Shown here piece after piece: positions 55,097-63,318 of a stretch of DNA of 64,000 nt; within the stretch, counting starts at the first letter, position 1, and each line of letters starts with the position of its first letter. Below the pieces are notes generated by a model. It made no database searches, had not been told where the DNA came from, and saw nothing but the letters and a program-made list of their open reading frames with translations. The DNA lies in contig NZ_JAMGSL010000003.1 in NCBI RefSeq assembly GCF_025195125.1, positions 380,362 to 444,361 of the forward strand, in the 5' to 3' direction. The position numbers and the translations under genes are program-made. Origin of the DNA: Streptomyces sp. Je 1-79. GTDB lineage: Bacteria > Actinomycetota > Actinomycetes > Streptomycetales > Streptomycetaceae.

Positions 55097-55960
55097 ATGC
55101 CCATTGATGCCGCCAAGGCCGTCGCCGCCGAGCCCCGCAGTGCCGAGATCTCCTGGGGCCACAAGGACGTCCAGCTCTACCACCTGGGACTGGGCGCCGG
55201 CATCCCGGCGACCGACCCCGACGAGCTCCGCTACACCCTCGAATCCAGGCTCCACGTCCTGCCCAGCTTCGCCACCGTCGCCGGCGCCGGCATGGGGGTC
55301 GTCGGCGGCCTCTCCGCCCCCGGCATCGACGTGAACCTCGCCGCCGTCCTGCACGGCGGACAGTCGATCACCCTCCACCGGCCGCTCCCCGCCCAGGGCA
55401 GGGCCGTCACCACCTCCCGCGTCGCCGCCGTCCACGACAAGGGCAAGGCGGCCGTCCTCGTGCTGCGCTCCGAGGTCGCCGACGACGACGGCCCGCTGTG
55501 GACCAGCGACGCGCAGATCTTCGTCCGGGGGGAGGGCGGCTGGGGCGGCGACCGCGGACCCTCCGACCGCCTCGCACTCCCGGACCGCGAGCCCGACAGG
55601 ACCGTCGAGCGGCCCGTACGCGAGGAGCAGGCGCTGCTCTACCGGCTCTCCGGCGACTGGAACCCCCTTCACGCCGACCCCGAGTTCGCCAAGCTCGCCG
55701 GCTTCGACCGGCCGATCCTGCACGGGCTCTGCACGTACGGCATGACCCTCAAGGCGGTGGTGGACACGGTGCTCGGCGGAGACGTCGCCCGCGTCCGCTC
55801 GTACCGCACCCGATTCGCCGGGATCGTCTTCCCCGGCGAGACCCTGCGTATCCGGATGTGGCAGGACTCTCCCGAGCCCGGCCGCGTCCAGGTGTCGGTG
55901 ACGGCCGTGGAGCGCGCGGACGCGCCCGTGCTCGCCGACACCCTCGTCGAGTGTTCGTGA
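55097..55960 (+). CDS. Double-hotdog MaoC-type enoyl-CoA hydratase, Rv3538-like
   Basis: 287 aa. An N-terminal degenerate hotdog (about 15-150) is joined to a C-terminal one bearing the hydratase-2 signature LLYRLSGDWNPLHADPEFAK then GFDRPILHGLCTYG, with the catalytic Asp/His. Blocks agree with Mycobacterium Rv3538 (VQLYHLGLGAG, SEVADDDGPLWT, RGEGGWGGDRGPS). It hydrates 2-enoyl-CoA to the 3R-hydroxy form in sterol side-chain beta-oxidation; inferred here. Ribosome site GGAGCAG lies before the ATG. First gene of a three-gene operon. Confidence 0.92.
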   Translation: MPIDAAKAVAAEPRSAEISWGHKDVQLYHLGLGAGIPATDPDELRYTLESRLHVLPSFATVAGAGMGVVGGLSAPGIDVNLAAVLHGGQSITLHRPLPAQGRAVTTSRVAAVHDKGKAAVLVLRSEVADDDGPLWTSDAQIFVRGEGGWGGDRGPSDRLALPDREPDRTVERPVREEQALLYRLSGDWNPLHADPEFAKLAGFDRPILHGLCTYGMTLKAVVDTVLGGDVARVRSYRTRFAGIVFPGETLRIRMWQDSPEPGRVQVSVTAVERADAPVLADTLVECS

Positions 55961-55988
55961 CCCCTGACCTCCCGGAGGGAGCCGCACC

Positions 55989-57065
55989 ATGCGCGCAGCC
56001 GTACTGCACGAGATCGGCCAGGAGAAACTGGAGGTCCTCGACGACGTCGAGGCGGTGGGATTCGGTCCCGGCAAGGTGAGGATCCGGGTCAGGGCGACCG
56101 GACTGTGCCACTCCGACGTCTCCGCCATGAACGGCGTGCTCCCGCAGCCCGCCCCGTTCATCCCCGGCCACGAGGGTGCCGGCGAGATCGTCGACATCGG
56201 CGACGGGGTCAGCGGGCTGAACGAGGGCCAGCGGGTGCTGCTGTGCTGGCTGCCCGCCTGCGGGGTCTGTCCCGCCTGCAAGCGCGGCCAGACCCAGCTC
56301 TGCCTGGCCGGCTTCATGAACGCCGGCACCCCCAACTTCAAGCGCCCCGGCGGTGACGTCTTCGGCTTCGCCGGTACCGGCACGTTCACCGAGGAGGTCG
56401 TCGTCGACGCGGGCTGCGCCGTGCCCATCCCCGACGACGTGCCCTTCGACATCGCTGCCCTCATCGGCTGCGGCGTCACCACCGGGCTCGGCGCGGCCAT
56501 CAACACGGCGAAGGTGGAGGCCGGTTCCTCGGTCGCCGTCATCGGCTGCGGCGGCGTCGGCATCTCCGCGATCCAGGGCGCCAGGCTCCAGGGCGCCGCC
56601 CAGATCGTCGCCGTCGACCCGGTCGAGTCCCGGCGCGAGGCGGCCCTGCGCTTCGGCGCGACGGAGGCCGTCGCCCCCGACGCCCTCGCCGACGCCAAGC
56701 AGCGCGTCACCGCGGGCGAGGGCTTCGACTACGTCTTCGAGGTCGTCGGCAAGTCCGCCACCGCCCGGACCGCGTACGAGACGACCCGGCGCGGCGGCAC
56801 GCTCTGCGTCGTCGGCGCGGGCGCGCTCGACGACTTCCTGCAGCTCAACATGTTCGAGCTGTTCTTCGACGAGAAGCGGATCCTGCCGTCCATGTACGGG
56901 GGCGGTGACGTGCTGCGTTCGTACGAGCGGGCCATCGCGCTCTGGCGGGCCGGCCGGATCGACCTGGAGTCGCTGATCACCCACCGGGTGCCGCTCTCCG
57001 GGATCAACGAGGCGCTGGAGCAGATGCGTACGGGTGTCGCCCTGCGCACCTGCATCGGGATCTGA
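55989..57065 (+). CDS. Zinc-dependent medium-chain alcohol dehydrogenase
   Basis: 358 aa. Catalytic zinc site in GLCHSDVSAMNG and FIPGHEGAGEIVDIG, structural-zinc cysteines in CGVCPACKRGQTQLC, Rossmann loop AVIGCGGVGISAIQGARLQG. It belongs to the class III/NDMA-related group of actinobacteria and oxidises an alcohol to an aldehyde or ketone with NAD-type cofactor. Operon position between the hydratase and SDR suggests a sterol side-chain alcohol as substrate, not proven. GGAGGGAG precedes the ATG. Confidence 0.92.
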   Translation: MRAAVLHEIGQEKLEVLDDVEAVGFGPGKVRIRVRATGLCHSDVSAMNGVLPQPAPFIPGHEGAGEIVDIGDGVSGLNEGQRVLLCWLPACGVCPACKRGQTQLCLAGFMNAGTPNFKRPGGDVFGFAGTGTFTEEVVVDAGCAVPIPDDVPFDIAALIGCGVTTGLGAAINTAKVEAGSSVAVIGCGGVGISAIQGARLQGAAQIVAVDPVESRREAALRFGATEAVAPDALADAKQRVTAGEGFDYVFEVVGKSATARTAYETTRRGGTLCVVGAGALDDFLQLNMFELFFDEKRILPSMYGGGDVLRSYERAIALWRAGRIDLESLITHRVPLSGINEALEQMRTGVALRTCIGI

Positions 57066-57079
57066 GAGGACCGCGACAG

Positions 57080-58021
57080 ATGTCACTCCCTCTAGAGGGG
57101 CTGAGCGCGATCGTCACCGGCGCGGGCCGGGGCCTGGGCCGCGCCGAGGCGCTGGAGCTGGCCCGCCTCGGCGCGGCCGTCGTCGTCAACGACTACGGGC
57201 AGCCGGGGCGCGACGGCTCGGGCGAGGCGTCGGCGGCTCCCGCCGAGGAGGTCGCGGCGGAGATCCGCGCGGCGGGCGGCCGGGCCGTCGCGCACCTGGG
57301 CGACGTCGCCGACTTCGAGACGGCACGGGGTCTGGTGGACCTGGCGGTGGGCGAGTTCGGGAAGCTGGACATCCTGGTCAACAACGCGGGGATCCTGCGG
57401 GACCGGATGGTCTTCTCGATGAGCGAGGACGAGTGGGACTCGGTGATCCGGGTCCATCTGAAGGGGCACTTCAACACCACGCACTTCGCCGCGGTGCACT
57501 GGCGCGGGCGGGCGAAGTCGGGGGAGTCCGGTGTGTACGGCCGGATCGTCAACACCTCGTCGGAGGCGTTCCTGGCCGGTTCGGCGGGCCAGCCCAACTA
57601 CGCCGCCGCCAAGGGCGGGATCGTGGGGCTGACGACGTCGACGGCGCTGGCGCTGGCGAAGTACGGCGTGACGGCGAACGCGATCTGCCCGCGCGCGCGG
57701 ACCCGGATGACGGAGGACGTCTTCGCGGGCTTCGGAGAGCCGGCGGAGGGCGAGCCGGACGCGCTGGCTCCGGAGCACGTCTCGCCGCTGGTGGGCTATC
57801 TGGCGTCGCCCGCGGCGGCGGCCGTCAACGGCCAGCTGCTCGTCGTGCACGGCGGGATGGTCGCGATCGTGGACCGGCCCAAGGTCGCGGCGAAGTTCGA
57901 CACGGCGAAGGACGCCTTCACGTACGAGGAGCTGGACGGGCTGCTGTCCCCGCACTACGCGGCGCGGCCGGCGGGGGAGACGTTCGCGGCGGCGGAGGTC
58001 CTCGGACTGAAGCGGGGGTGA
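57080..58021 (+). CDS. Short-chain dehydrogenase, Hsd4A-like (3R-hydroxyacyl-CoA dehydrogenase)
   Basis: 313 aa. The cofactor loop is TGAGRGLGRAEALELARLGA; NNAGILRDRMVFSMSEDEWD is typical of peroxisomal multifunctional enzyme 2-like SDRs, and the catalytic Tyr/Lys lie in QPNYAAAKGG. A C-terminal extension (about 260-313) matches the length of mycobacterial Hsd4A, which works with the Rv3538-type hydratase. It would convert the 3-hydroxyacyl-CoA to the 3-keto form for the FadA5-like thiolase. Operon end; a terminator follows. Confidence 0.92.
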   Translation: MSLPLEGLSAIVTGAGRGLGRAEALELARLGAAVVVNDYGQPGRDGSGEASAAPAEEVAAEIRAAGGRAVAHLGDVADFETARGLVDLAVGEFGKLDILVNNAGILRDRMVFSMSEDEWDSVIRVHLKGHFNTTHFAAVHWRGRAKSGESGVYGRIVNTSSEAFLAGSAGQPNYAAAKGGIVGLTTSTALALAKYGVTANAICPRARTRMTEDVFAGFGEPAEGEPDALAPEHVSPLVGYLASPAAAAVNGQLLVVHGGMVAIVDRPKVAAKFDTAKDAFTYEELDGLLSPHYAARPAGETFAAAEVLGLKRG

Positions 58022-58071
58022 GGAGCGGGGGATCCCGGCCCGGATCCCGCACGTCACCAGGTGAAGAACGC

Positions 58072-58105
58072 CGGACAGCCCCGGGATTCCTCCCGGGGCT
58101 GTCCG
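58072..58105. terminator. Strong bidirectional terminator after the MaoC operon
   Basis: A perfect 15-bp stem CGGACAGCCCCGGGA/TCCCGGGGCTGTCCG with TTCC loop. It also serves the small gene on the minus strand. Confidence 0.92.
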
Positions 58106-58117
58106 ACGTGGTCGCGA

Positions 58118-58243
58118 CTAGTGGTCCGCGTCGCGGCGGTGGCGGCCGTGGGGGGAGGACGAGGAGTCCTCCGACGGCGCCGCCTCGCCGCGATGCTTTC
58201 CGGAGCCCTGCGACTCCGTCCCGTCCGTACGCGCTTCCGACAT
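58118..58243 (-). CDS. Small disordered Streptomyces protein (41 aa)
   Basis: Reads MSEARTDGTESQGSGKHRGE, then AAPSEDSSSSPHGRHRRDAD and a final His. It is hydrophilic and lacks order-promoting residues. The GGTGAG site lies seven bases before the ATG. I recall similar short MSEARTD...GKHRG peptides in Streptomyces genomes, so it is likely real although very small. Function is unknown. It is followed by the bidirectional terminator. Confidence 0.6.
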   Translation of the reverse strand: MSEARTDGTESQGSGKHRGEAAPSEDSSSSPHGRHRRDADH

Positions 58244-58290
58244 GGTGGAACTCACCCCGTAATGATCGCTGTTGTCGTGCGGCCGTGAGT

Positions 58291-59406
58291 CTAACCAGCG
58301 GCTTTACGGTCGGCGAGGGGTGCCTGCTGAAGAGGGACGGGGCGGCAGACGCGCGGCTCCACCGTGACCGTGACCAAGGCCGGTTCGGGCTCCGGCGGGA
58401 CCTCCAGGCCGAGGAGCCCGCAGGTCGTCTCCTCGGTCGCGTACGGGAGCCTCAGCACGCCCTCCTGCGTCCAGACGCCCGACCCGGCCAGCCACCCGGC
58501 GGGGGCGGCCAGTTGGTGCATCCGCCGCTCCGCGGGGCGCCACATCCCGACCCAGCTCCCGGCCGCCGCGTCGATCCGCAGCGCGACCGAGCAGCTCTCG
58601 GGCAGCAGCACCTGCCCCGGCTGGACGGCGAAGGGGGTCACCGCGGCGTCGTCGAGCCGCAGGCACTCGGGGAAGCGGACCGGCAGCAGACTGCCGAGCA
58701 CACCCCAGCCGAGCCGGTCGTGGCCGGGTGAAGGGGCGTCGGAGCGGATCAGCAGCAGCCCGCTGTCCGGGTCGGCCGTCAGCAGTCGGTCGTTGCTCTC
58801 CTCGGTGATCTGGAGCAGCGGCGTCACCTCGCCGCCGCGCTCCAGGTCGACCGCCACCGCCTTCACCGGGCCGTCGTCGAGGGACCGGTCGAGGGCGAGC
58901 ATCCGCCCCGTACGGTCCAGCCAGACGCCGCCCGTGCAGCGGCCCCTGACCTCGGCGACCTGCTCGGGGCCGAACGCCCCGCCCGCCACCAGCCAGATCG
59001 TGGTGGTGTCGGCGCCGACGCACATCGCGTAGCCGCAGATGCCGTCCGGGGAGGGTGGCAGGAGCACGAGCTCGTCGGCCTCGACGGCTCCCAGGAGCAG
59101 TTGGCCCGTCCCCGGGCCCGTCGGGTAGAGCAGGGAGAACGTGTGGCGGCGGCCGTCCACGCGGCGGCCGATCAGCACCCGCCCGTCCGCCAGCGGAAGC
59201 AGCTGGGTGTGGGGTTCCTCGGGCTGGTCGAGCGGCAGCGGTACGGCGTACGGCTCCGGCCCGTCCAGCGTCCACCGTTCCGCGTACAGGGCGTCCCCCG
59301 TGCCGGCGAGCCGCGCCGCGTACGCCCCGTTCGCCGTGATCGTGAATCGCGCCGGCCGCACCGCGCCGCCGTCATCCGTCGTTGTCTCGATGGCACAGGC
59401 TGTCAT
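58291..59406 (-). CDS. Beta-propeller-like protein of unknown function
   Basis: 371 aa from an ATG with GGAGGTGAC five bases upstream; an earlier in-frame start lacks a site. The sequence is a run of short beta-strand pairs with Gly/Asp/Leu turns (HTQLLPLADGRVLIGRRVDG, TTTIWLVAGGAFGPEQVAEV, GGVWLDRTGRMLALDRSLDD), consistent with a six- or seven-bladed propeller. No signal peptide, no catalytic signature. Family not recognised. Confidence 0.75.
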   Translation of the reverse strand: MTACAIETTTDDGGAVRPARFTITANGAYAARLAGTGDALYAERWTLDGPEPYAVPLPLDQPEEPHTQLLPLADGRVLIGRRVDGRRHTFSLLYPTGPGTGQLLLGAVEADELVLLPPSPDGICGYAMCVGADTTTIWLVAGGAFGPEQVAEVRGRCTGGVWLDRTGRMLALDRSLDDGPVKAVAVDLERGGEVTPLLQITEESNDRLLTADPDSGLLLIRSDAPSPGHDRLGWGVLGSLLPVRFPECLRLDDAAVTPFAVQPGQVLLPESCSVALRIDAAAGSWVGMWRPAERRMHQLAAPAGWLAGSGVWTQEGVLRLPYATEETTCGLLGLEVPPEPEPALVTVTVEPRVCRPVPLQQAPLADRKAAG

Positions 59407-60211
59407 CGACTCGTCACCTCCGGCCACCGAAGCTAGTTTTCGCACTTCCTGCCGAACAACACGAGCCGGGTCACTTCACACATAAGGGTGGCCGTGAATC
59501 GATTCTGCTGAGGACAGGGGGCCTGCTGTGCTGGAGAGGTGCGTGGTGCGCCAGGCAAGGCGACCCTCAGTGGAGCCTGTGCCTCCGGTCGCGGAGCCGG
59601 GGCAGACCGGCGTGCGCACGGGTGAACCGGGGCCGCACCGACGCACGCAACGCTGTCCGCCGCGGGCCCGGGCCGCGTGTCCCCGCGCCTGTACGGGAGG
59701 GCCCCAGGGCCCTCCTTCGCCCCCGTGGCTCCCGTCCTCTCCCACCGGCCGCCACCTCGGGAAAGACAAGGAGGGCGCCGCGACGGAGGGGCGTCGCCAC
59801 GGGCGGCACGGACTTCGGCGGCGCGGCCGCCGGGACGGCGGCCAGGGGGCGGACGCGACGCCCGGGGGGGTTCCCGCGCACCCTCACCCACGCGCGCGGT
59901 ACGACGGAGATCACCTCCGCCTCGGACGCGGGTCGTCGTCCTCGCCGTCGGCGAGGACGATGAGCGTCGTCCCGCTCGGGACCGAGCCCCTCGGTGAGGC
60001 TCTCTCCCCGGGAGACGGTGGCATGCCCACGTATTCAGGGAGGACGCGGCGCCCCGCCCTCGACGGTCGTCGCACCAGCCTCGTCGAGGAACAGCGCGGC
60101 GGCCTCGTCGACAGAGCGCCGACAGAGAGCCGACAGAGAGAGGGGACGGCGATTCCGATGGTTGTCCACAGGCAGGACGGCGGGGCACGGAGGCCAGGTA
60201 GCCTTTCCTCC
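59407..60211. other. 805-bp interval with no supported gene
   Basis: Open frames here are composition artefacts: Arg/Pro/Gly-rich translations without domain signals. Visible structure is a perfect GGAGGGCCC/GGGCCCTCC dyad near 59697-59716, an imperfect dyad around GTCCTCGCC/GGCGAGGAC (59937-59957) and a CGACAGAG triplet repeat near 60110-60140. It could hold a small RNA or a decayed gene. I did not find the conserved blocks of RNase P, tmRNA or SRP RNA. Confidence 0.6.
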
Positions 60212-61045
60212 GTGCCCCGTCTGTCTGAAGTCATCGCCGCGCTCGACGCTCTCTGGCCACCCGACCGGGCCGAGCAGTGGGACGCCGTCGGCACGGTCTG
60301 CGGCGACCCCGACGCCGAGGTCACCCGTGTCCTCTTCGCGGTCGACCCCGTCCAGGAGATCGCCGACGAGGCGATCGCGCTGGGCGCCGACCTGATCGTC
60401 ACCCACCACCCGCTCTATCTGCGCGGGACGACGACGGTCGCGGCCTCCCACTTCAAGGGCCGCGTCGTGCACACGCTGATCAAGCACGACATCGCCCTGC
60501 ACGTGGCGCACACCAACGCCGACACCGCCGATCCCGGAGTCTCCGACGCCCTCGCCGGCGCCCTCGGCCTGCGGATCACCGGCCCCCTGGTCCCCGAGAA
60601 CAACCTCGGCCGGGTCTGCGAGCTGGACCACCCCGAGACGCTCGCCGAGTTCGCGGCCCGCGCCGCGAAGCGGCTGCCCGCCACCGCCCAGGGGATCCGG
60701 GTCGCCGGCGACCCCGGGATGACCGTCCGCCGGGTCGCGGTCAGCGGCGGCTCGGGCGACAGCCTCTTCGACGCCGTACGGGCCGCGGGCGTGGATGCCT
60801 TCCTCACCGCCGACCTGCGCCACCACCCGGTGTCCGAGGCCACCCAGGCCGCGCTCACCTCCTCAGGGCCGATCGGCCTGGTGGACGCCGCCCACTGGGC
60901 CACCGAATGGCCCTGGTGCGAGCAGGCCGCCGCCCAGCTCGACGAGATTTCCGACCGCCACGGCTGGGACCTGCGTGTCCACGTCTCGAAGACGGTCACC
61001 GACCCCTGGTCCTCCCATCACACCTCCCCTGGAGCCCCCAACTGA
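60212..61045 (+). CDS. Nif3-like dinuclear metal-centre protein
   Basis: 277 aa. NIF3 family blocks are AEQWDAVGTVCGDP, ADLIVTHHPLYLRG (metal His pair), IALHVAHTNADTADPGVSDA (Asp/His ligands), VAVSGGSGDSLFDAV and DAFLTADLRHHPVSEA. Members are a dimetal protein variously linked to GTP cyclohydrolase I and to cofactor repair. A long upstream open frame has no domain content; the GTG was chosen by the family N-terminus (PRLSEVI), and a TAGCCT box suggests leaderless translation. Overlaps the next gene. Confidence 0.9.
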   Translation: MPRLSEVIAALDALWPPDRAEQWDAVGTVCGDPDAEVTRVLFAVDPVQEIADEAIALGADLIVTHHPLYLRGTTTVAASHFKGRVVHTLIKHDIALHVAHTNADTADPGVSDALAGALGLRITGPLVPENNLGRVCELDHPETLAEFAARAAKRLPATAQGIRVAGDPGMTVRRVAVSGGSGDSLFDAVRAAGVDAFLTADLRHHPVSEATQAALTSSGPIGLVDAAHWATEWPWCEQAAAQLDEISDRHGWDLRVHVSKTVTDPWSSHHTSPGAPN

Positions 61046-61785
61046 ACGCCGCGCCCGCCGACCAGATCCGACTCCTCGACGTCCAGGCCCTGGACGTCCG
61101 TCTCCAGCAGCTCGCCCACAAGCGCAAGTCCCTGCCCGAGCACGCCGAGATCGAGTCGCTGAACAAGGACCTCACGCAGCTGCGCGACCTGCTCGTCGCC
61201 GCGCAGACCGAGGAGAGCGACTGCGCCCGCGAGCAGACCAAGGCGGAGCAGGACGTCGACCAGGTGCGCCAGCGTGCCGTCCGGGACCAGCAGCGTCTCG
61301 ACTCCGGCGCCGTCTCCTCCCCGAAGGACCTGGAGAGCCTCCAGCGCGAGATCACCTCGCTCGCCAAGCGCCAGGGCGACCTGGAGGACATCGTCCTCGA
61401 GGTCATGGAGCGCCGTGAGTCCGCGGCCGAGCGGGTCGCCGAGCTGACCGAGCGTGCCTCCGCCGTCCAGGCCAAGTCCGACGACGCGACCGCCCGCCGC
61501 GACACGGCGCAGGCCGAGCTGGACGGCGAGGCGGCGTCGGTGGGCAAGGAGCGCGAGCTGGTGGCCGGCTCCGTCCCGGCCGACCTGCTGAAGCTCTACG
61601 AGAAGCTGCGCGAGCAGCAGGGCGGTGTCGGCGCGGCGCGGCTGTACCAGCGCAAGTGCGAGGGCTGCCACATCGAGCTGAACATCACCGAGCTGAACGA
61701 TGTCCGGGCGGCCGCCGCGGACACCGTGGTCCGGTGCGAGAACTGCCGCCGGATCCTGGTCCGTACGTCGGAGTCCGGCCTGTAA
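61042..61785 (+). CDS. C4-type zinc-ribbon coiled-coil protein, CTG start
   Basis: 247 aa. A long coiled-coil hairpin (about 20-190: LLDVQALDVRLQQLAHKRKS, then heptads) ends in a zinc ribbon, CEGCHIELN and VRCENCRRIL. The family is a conserved bacterial protein of unknown function, often beside Nif3 and RNase H. No ATG, GTG or TTG fits the family N-terminus; CTG at 61042, inside CTGA with the Nif3 stop and behind GGAG by seven bases, is the best start. It reads (M)NAAPADQIRLLD. Confidence 0.87.
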   Translation: MNAAPADQIRLLDVQALDVRLQQLAHKRKSLPEHAEIESLNKDLTQLRDLLVAAQTEESDCAREQTKAEQDVDQVRQRAVRDQQRLDSGAVSSPKDLESLQREITSLAKRQGDLEDIVLEVMERRESAAERVAELTERASAVQAKSDDATARRDTAQAELDGEAASVGKERELVAGSVPADLLKLYEKLREQQGGVGAARLYQRKCEGCHIELNITELNDVRAAAADTVVRCENCRRILVRTSESGL

Positions 61786-63242
61786 TGACGGCCGTCAGGG
61801 AAGTCGTCGTCGAAGCCGACGGGGGCTCCCGGGGGAACCCGGGGCCCGCCGGATACGGCGCGGTCGTCCTGGACCCGGTGACCGGCGAGACGCTCGCGGA
61901 GCGCGCCGAGTACATCGGCGTGGCCACGAACAACGTCGCCGAGTACAAGGGCCTGGTGGCCGGGCTGAAGGCGGCGCGTGAGCTGTTCCCCGACGCGACG
62001 GTGCATGTCCGGATGGACTCCAAGCTGGTCGTCGAGCAGATGTCCGGCCGCTGGAAGATCAAGCACCCGGACATGAAGCCGCTCGCGGCGGAGGCGGCCC
62101 GGATCTTCCCCGCGCGCCAGGTCCGCTACGAGTGGATCCCGCGCGAGAAGAACAAGCACGCGGACCGTCTGGCGAACGAGGCGATGGACGCGGGCAAGCG
62201 GGGCAGGCAGTGGGAGCCTTCGGCGTCCACTGCCGCCCTGGACGCCTCGGCGGCGCGCAGCGCGTCGTCGCCGCCCTCGGGTCCCCAGCCTGCGGAGTGG
62301 GACGGACCCCCGGGCGACGCGACGGCGGGCGCGGCCCGCGCACGTGCGGCGCTCGCCGGTACGGGAACGGGTACGCGTCCCGCTACGGCCACGGGCGCCG
62401 GGGGTGCCGGCCCCGACGACGGGCTCTTCCCCGCCGACGGGACGATCGCCGCCCAGGCCCGCGCCTCCCTGGCGGCCGCCGCCACGGCCGAGCGCGAGTC
62501 CGCGGCGAGCGGTGACTTCGAGGCCGAGGCGGGCGTCCGCGGCCACGAGCCCGAGTCCGCCTCGTCCGCCTCGTCCGCCTCGGCCGTCGGCGCGCGCGGG
62601 TGGGGGGCGCCCGACATGGGGGCTCCCGCCACGTTCGTCCTGCTCCGGCACGGAGAGACCGCGCTCACGCCCGAGAAGCGGTTCTCCGGGAGCGGGGGCA
62701 CCGACCCCGAGCTGTCCGCCGCCGGACTGCGCCAGGCCGACGCCGTCGCCGCCGCGCTCGCCGCGCGCGGGACGATCCAGGAGATCGTCAGCTCGCCGCT
62801 CAAGCGGTGCCGTCAGACCGCCGAGGCCGTCGCCGTCCGGCTCGGACTCGACGTACGGATCGAGGACGGGCTGCGCGAGACCGACTTCGGCGCCTGGGAG
62901 GGGCTGACCTTCGCCGAGGTACGGGAGCGGTACGCCGAGGATCTCGACGCCTGGCTCGCCTCGCCCAAGGCCGCCCCGACCGGCGGCGGTGAGAGCTTCG
63001 CGACCGTCGCGCGGCGCGTCTCGGCGACCCGTGACCGGCTGACCGCCGCGTACGCGGGCCGCACCGTCCTCCTCGTCACGCACGTCACACCCGTCAAGAC
63101 CCTGGTGCGGCTGGCCCTCGGCGCACCGCCGGAGTCGCTGTTCCGGATGGAGCTCTCGGCCGCCTCGCTGTCGGCCGTGGCGTACTACGCGGACGGCAAC
63201 GCCTCCGTACGACTCCTGAACGACACCTCGCACCTGAGGTGA
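61785..63242 (+). CDS. Bifunctional RNase HI / acid phosphatase (CobC-like)
   Basis: 485 aa. The N-terminal RNase H type 1 domain (about 1-135) has VVVEADGGSRGNPGPAGYGA, Glu in NNVAEYKGLVAGL, VRMDSKLVVEQMSG and KHADRLANEAMD: the DEDD set. A Gly/Ala/Ser-rich linker (about 145-285) precedes a histidine-phosphatase domain (FVLLRHGETALTPEKRFSGS, SSPLKRCRQTAEA, LVTHVTPVK). In mycobacteria the same fusion (Rv2228c) hydrolyses RNA-DNA hybrids and alpha-ribazole phosphate, a cobalamin step. Starts in TAATG overlap. Confidence 0.93.
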   Translation: MTAVREVVVEADGGSRGNPGPAGYGAVVLDPVTGETLAERAEYIGVATNNVAEYKGLVAGLKAARELFPDATVHVRMDSKLVVEQMSGRWKIKHPDMKPLAAEAARIFPARQVRYEWIPREKNKHADRLANEAMDAGKRGRQWEPSASTAALDASAARSASSPPSGPQPAEWDGPPGDATAGAARARAALAGTGTGTRPATATGAGGAGPDDGLFPADGTIAAQARASLAAAATAERESAASGDFEAEAGVRGHEPESASSASSASAVGARGWGAPDMGAPATFVLLRHGETALTPEKRFSGSGGTDPELSAAGLRQADAVAAALAARGTIQEIVSSPLKRCRQTAEAVAVRLGLDVRIEDGLRETDFGAWEGLTFAEVRERYAEDLDAWLASPKAAPTGGGESFATVARRVSATRDRLTAAYAGRTVLLVTHVTPVKTLVRLALGAPPESLFRMELSAASLSAVAYYADGNASVRLLNDTSHLR

Positions 63243-63256
63243 GCCGACGGAACCCG

Positions 63257-63298
63257 AGCGGGGGCGGGGCCACGGAAAGCCGTGGACCCGCCCCCGCT
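63257..63298. terminator. Terminator after the RNase H operon
   Basis: AGCGGGGGCGGGgCCACGG pairs with CCGTGGaCCCGCCCCCGCT around AAAG; one mismatch in a 19-bp stem. Confidence 0.9.
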
Positions 63299-63318
63299 CC
63301 CGTAGCACCATCGACCCC

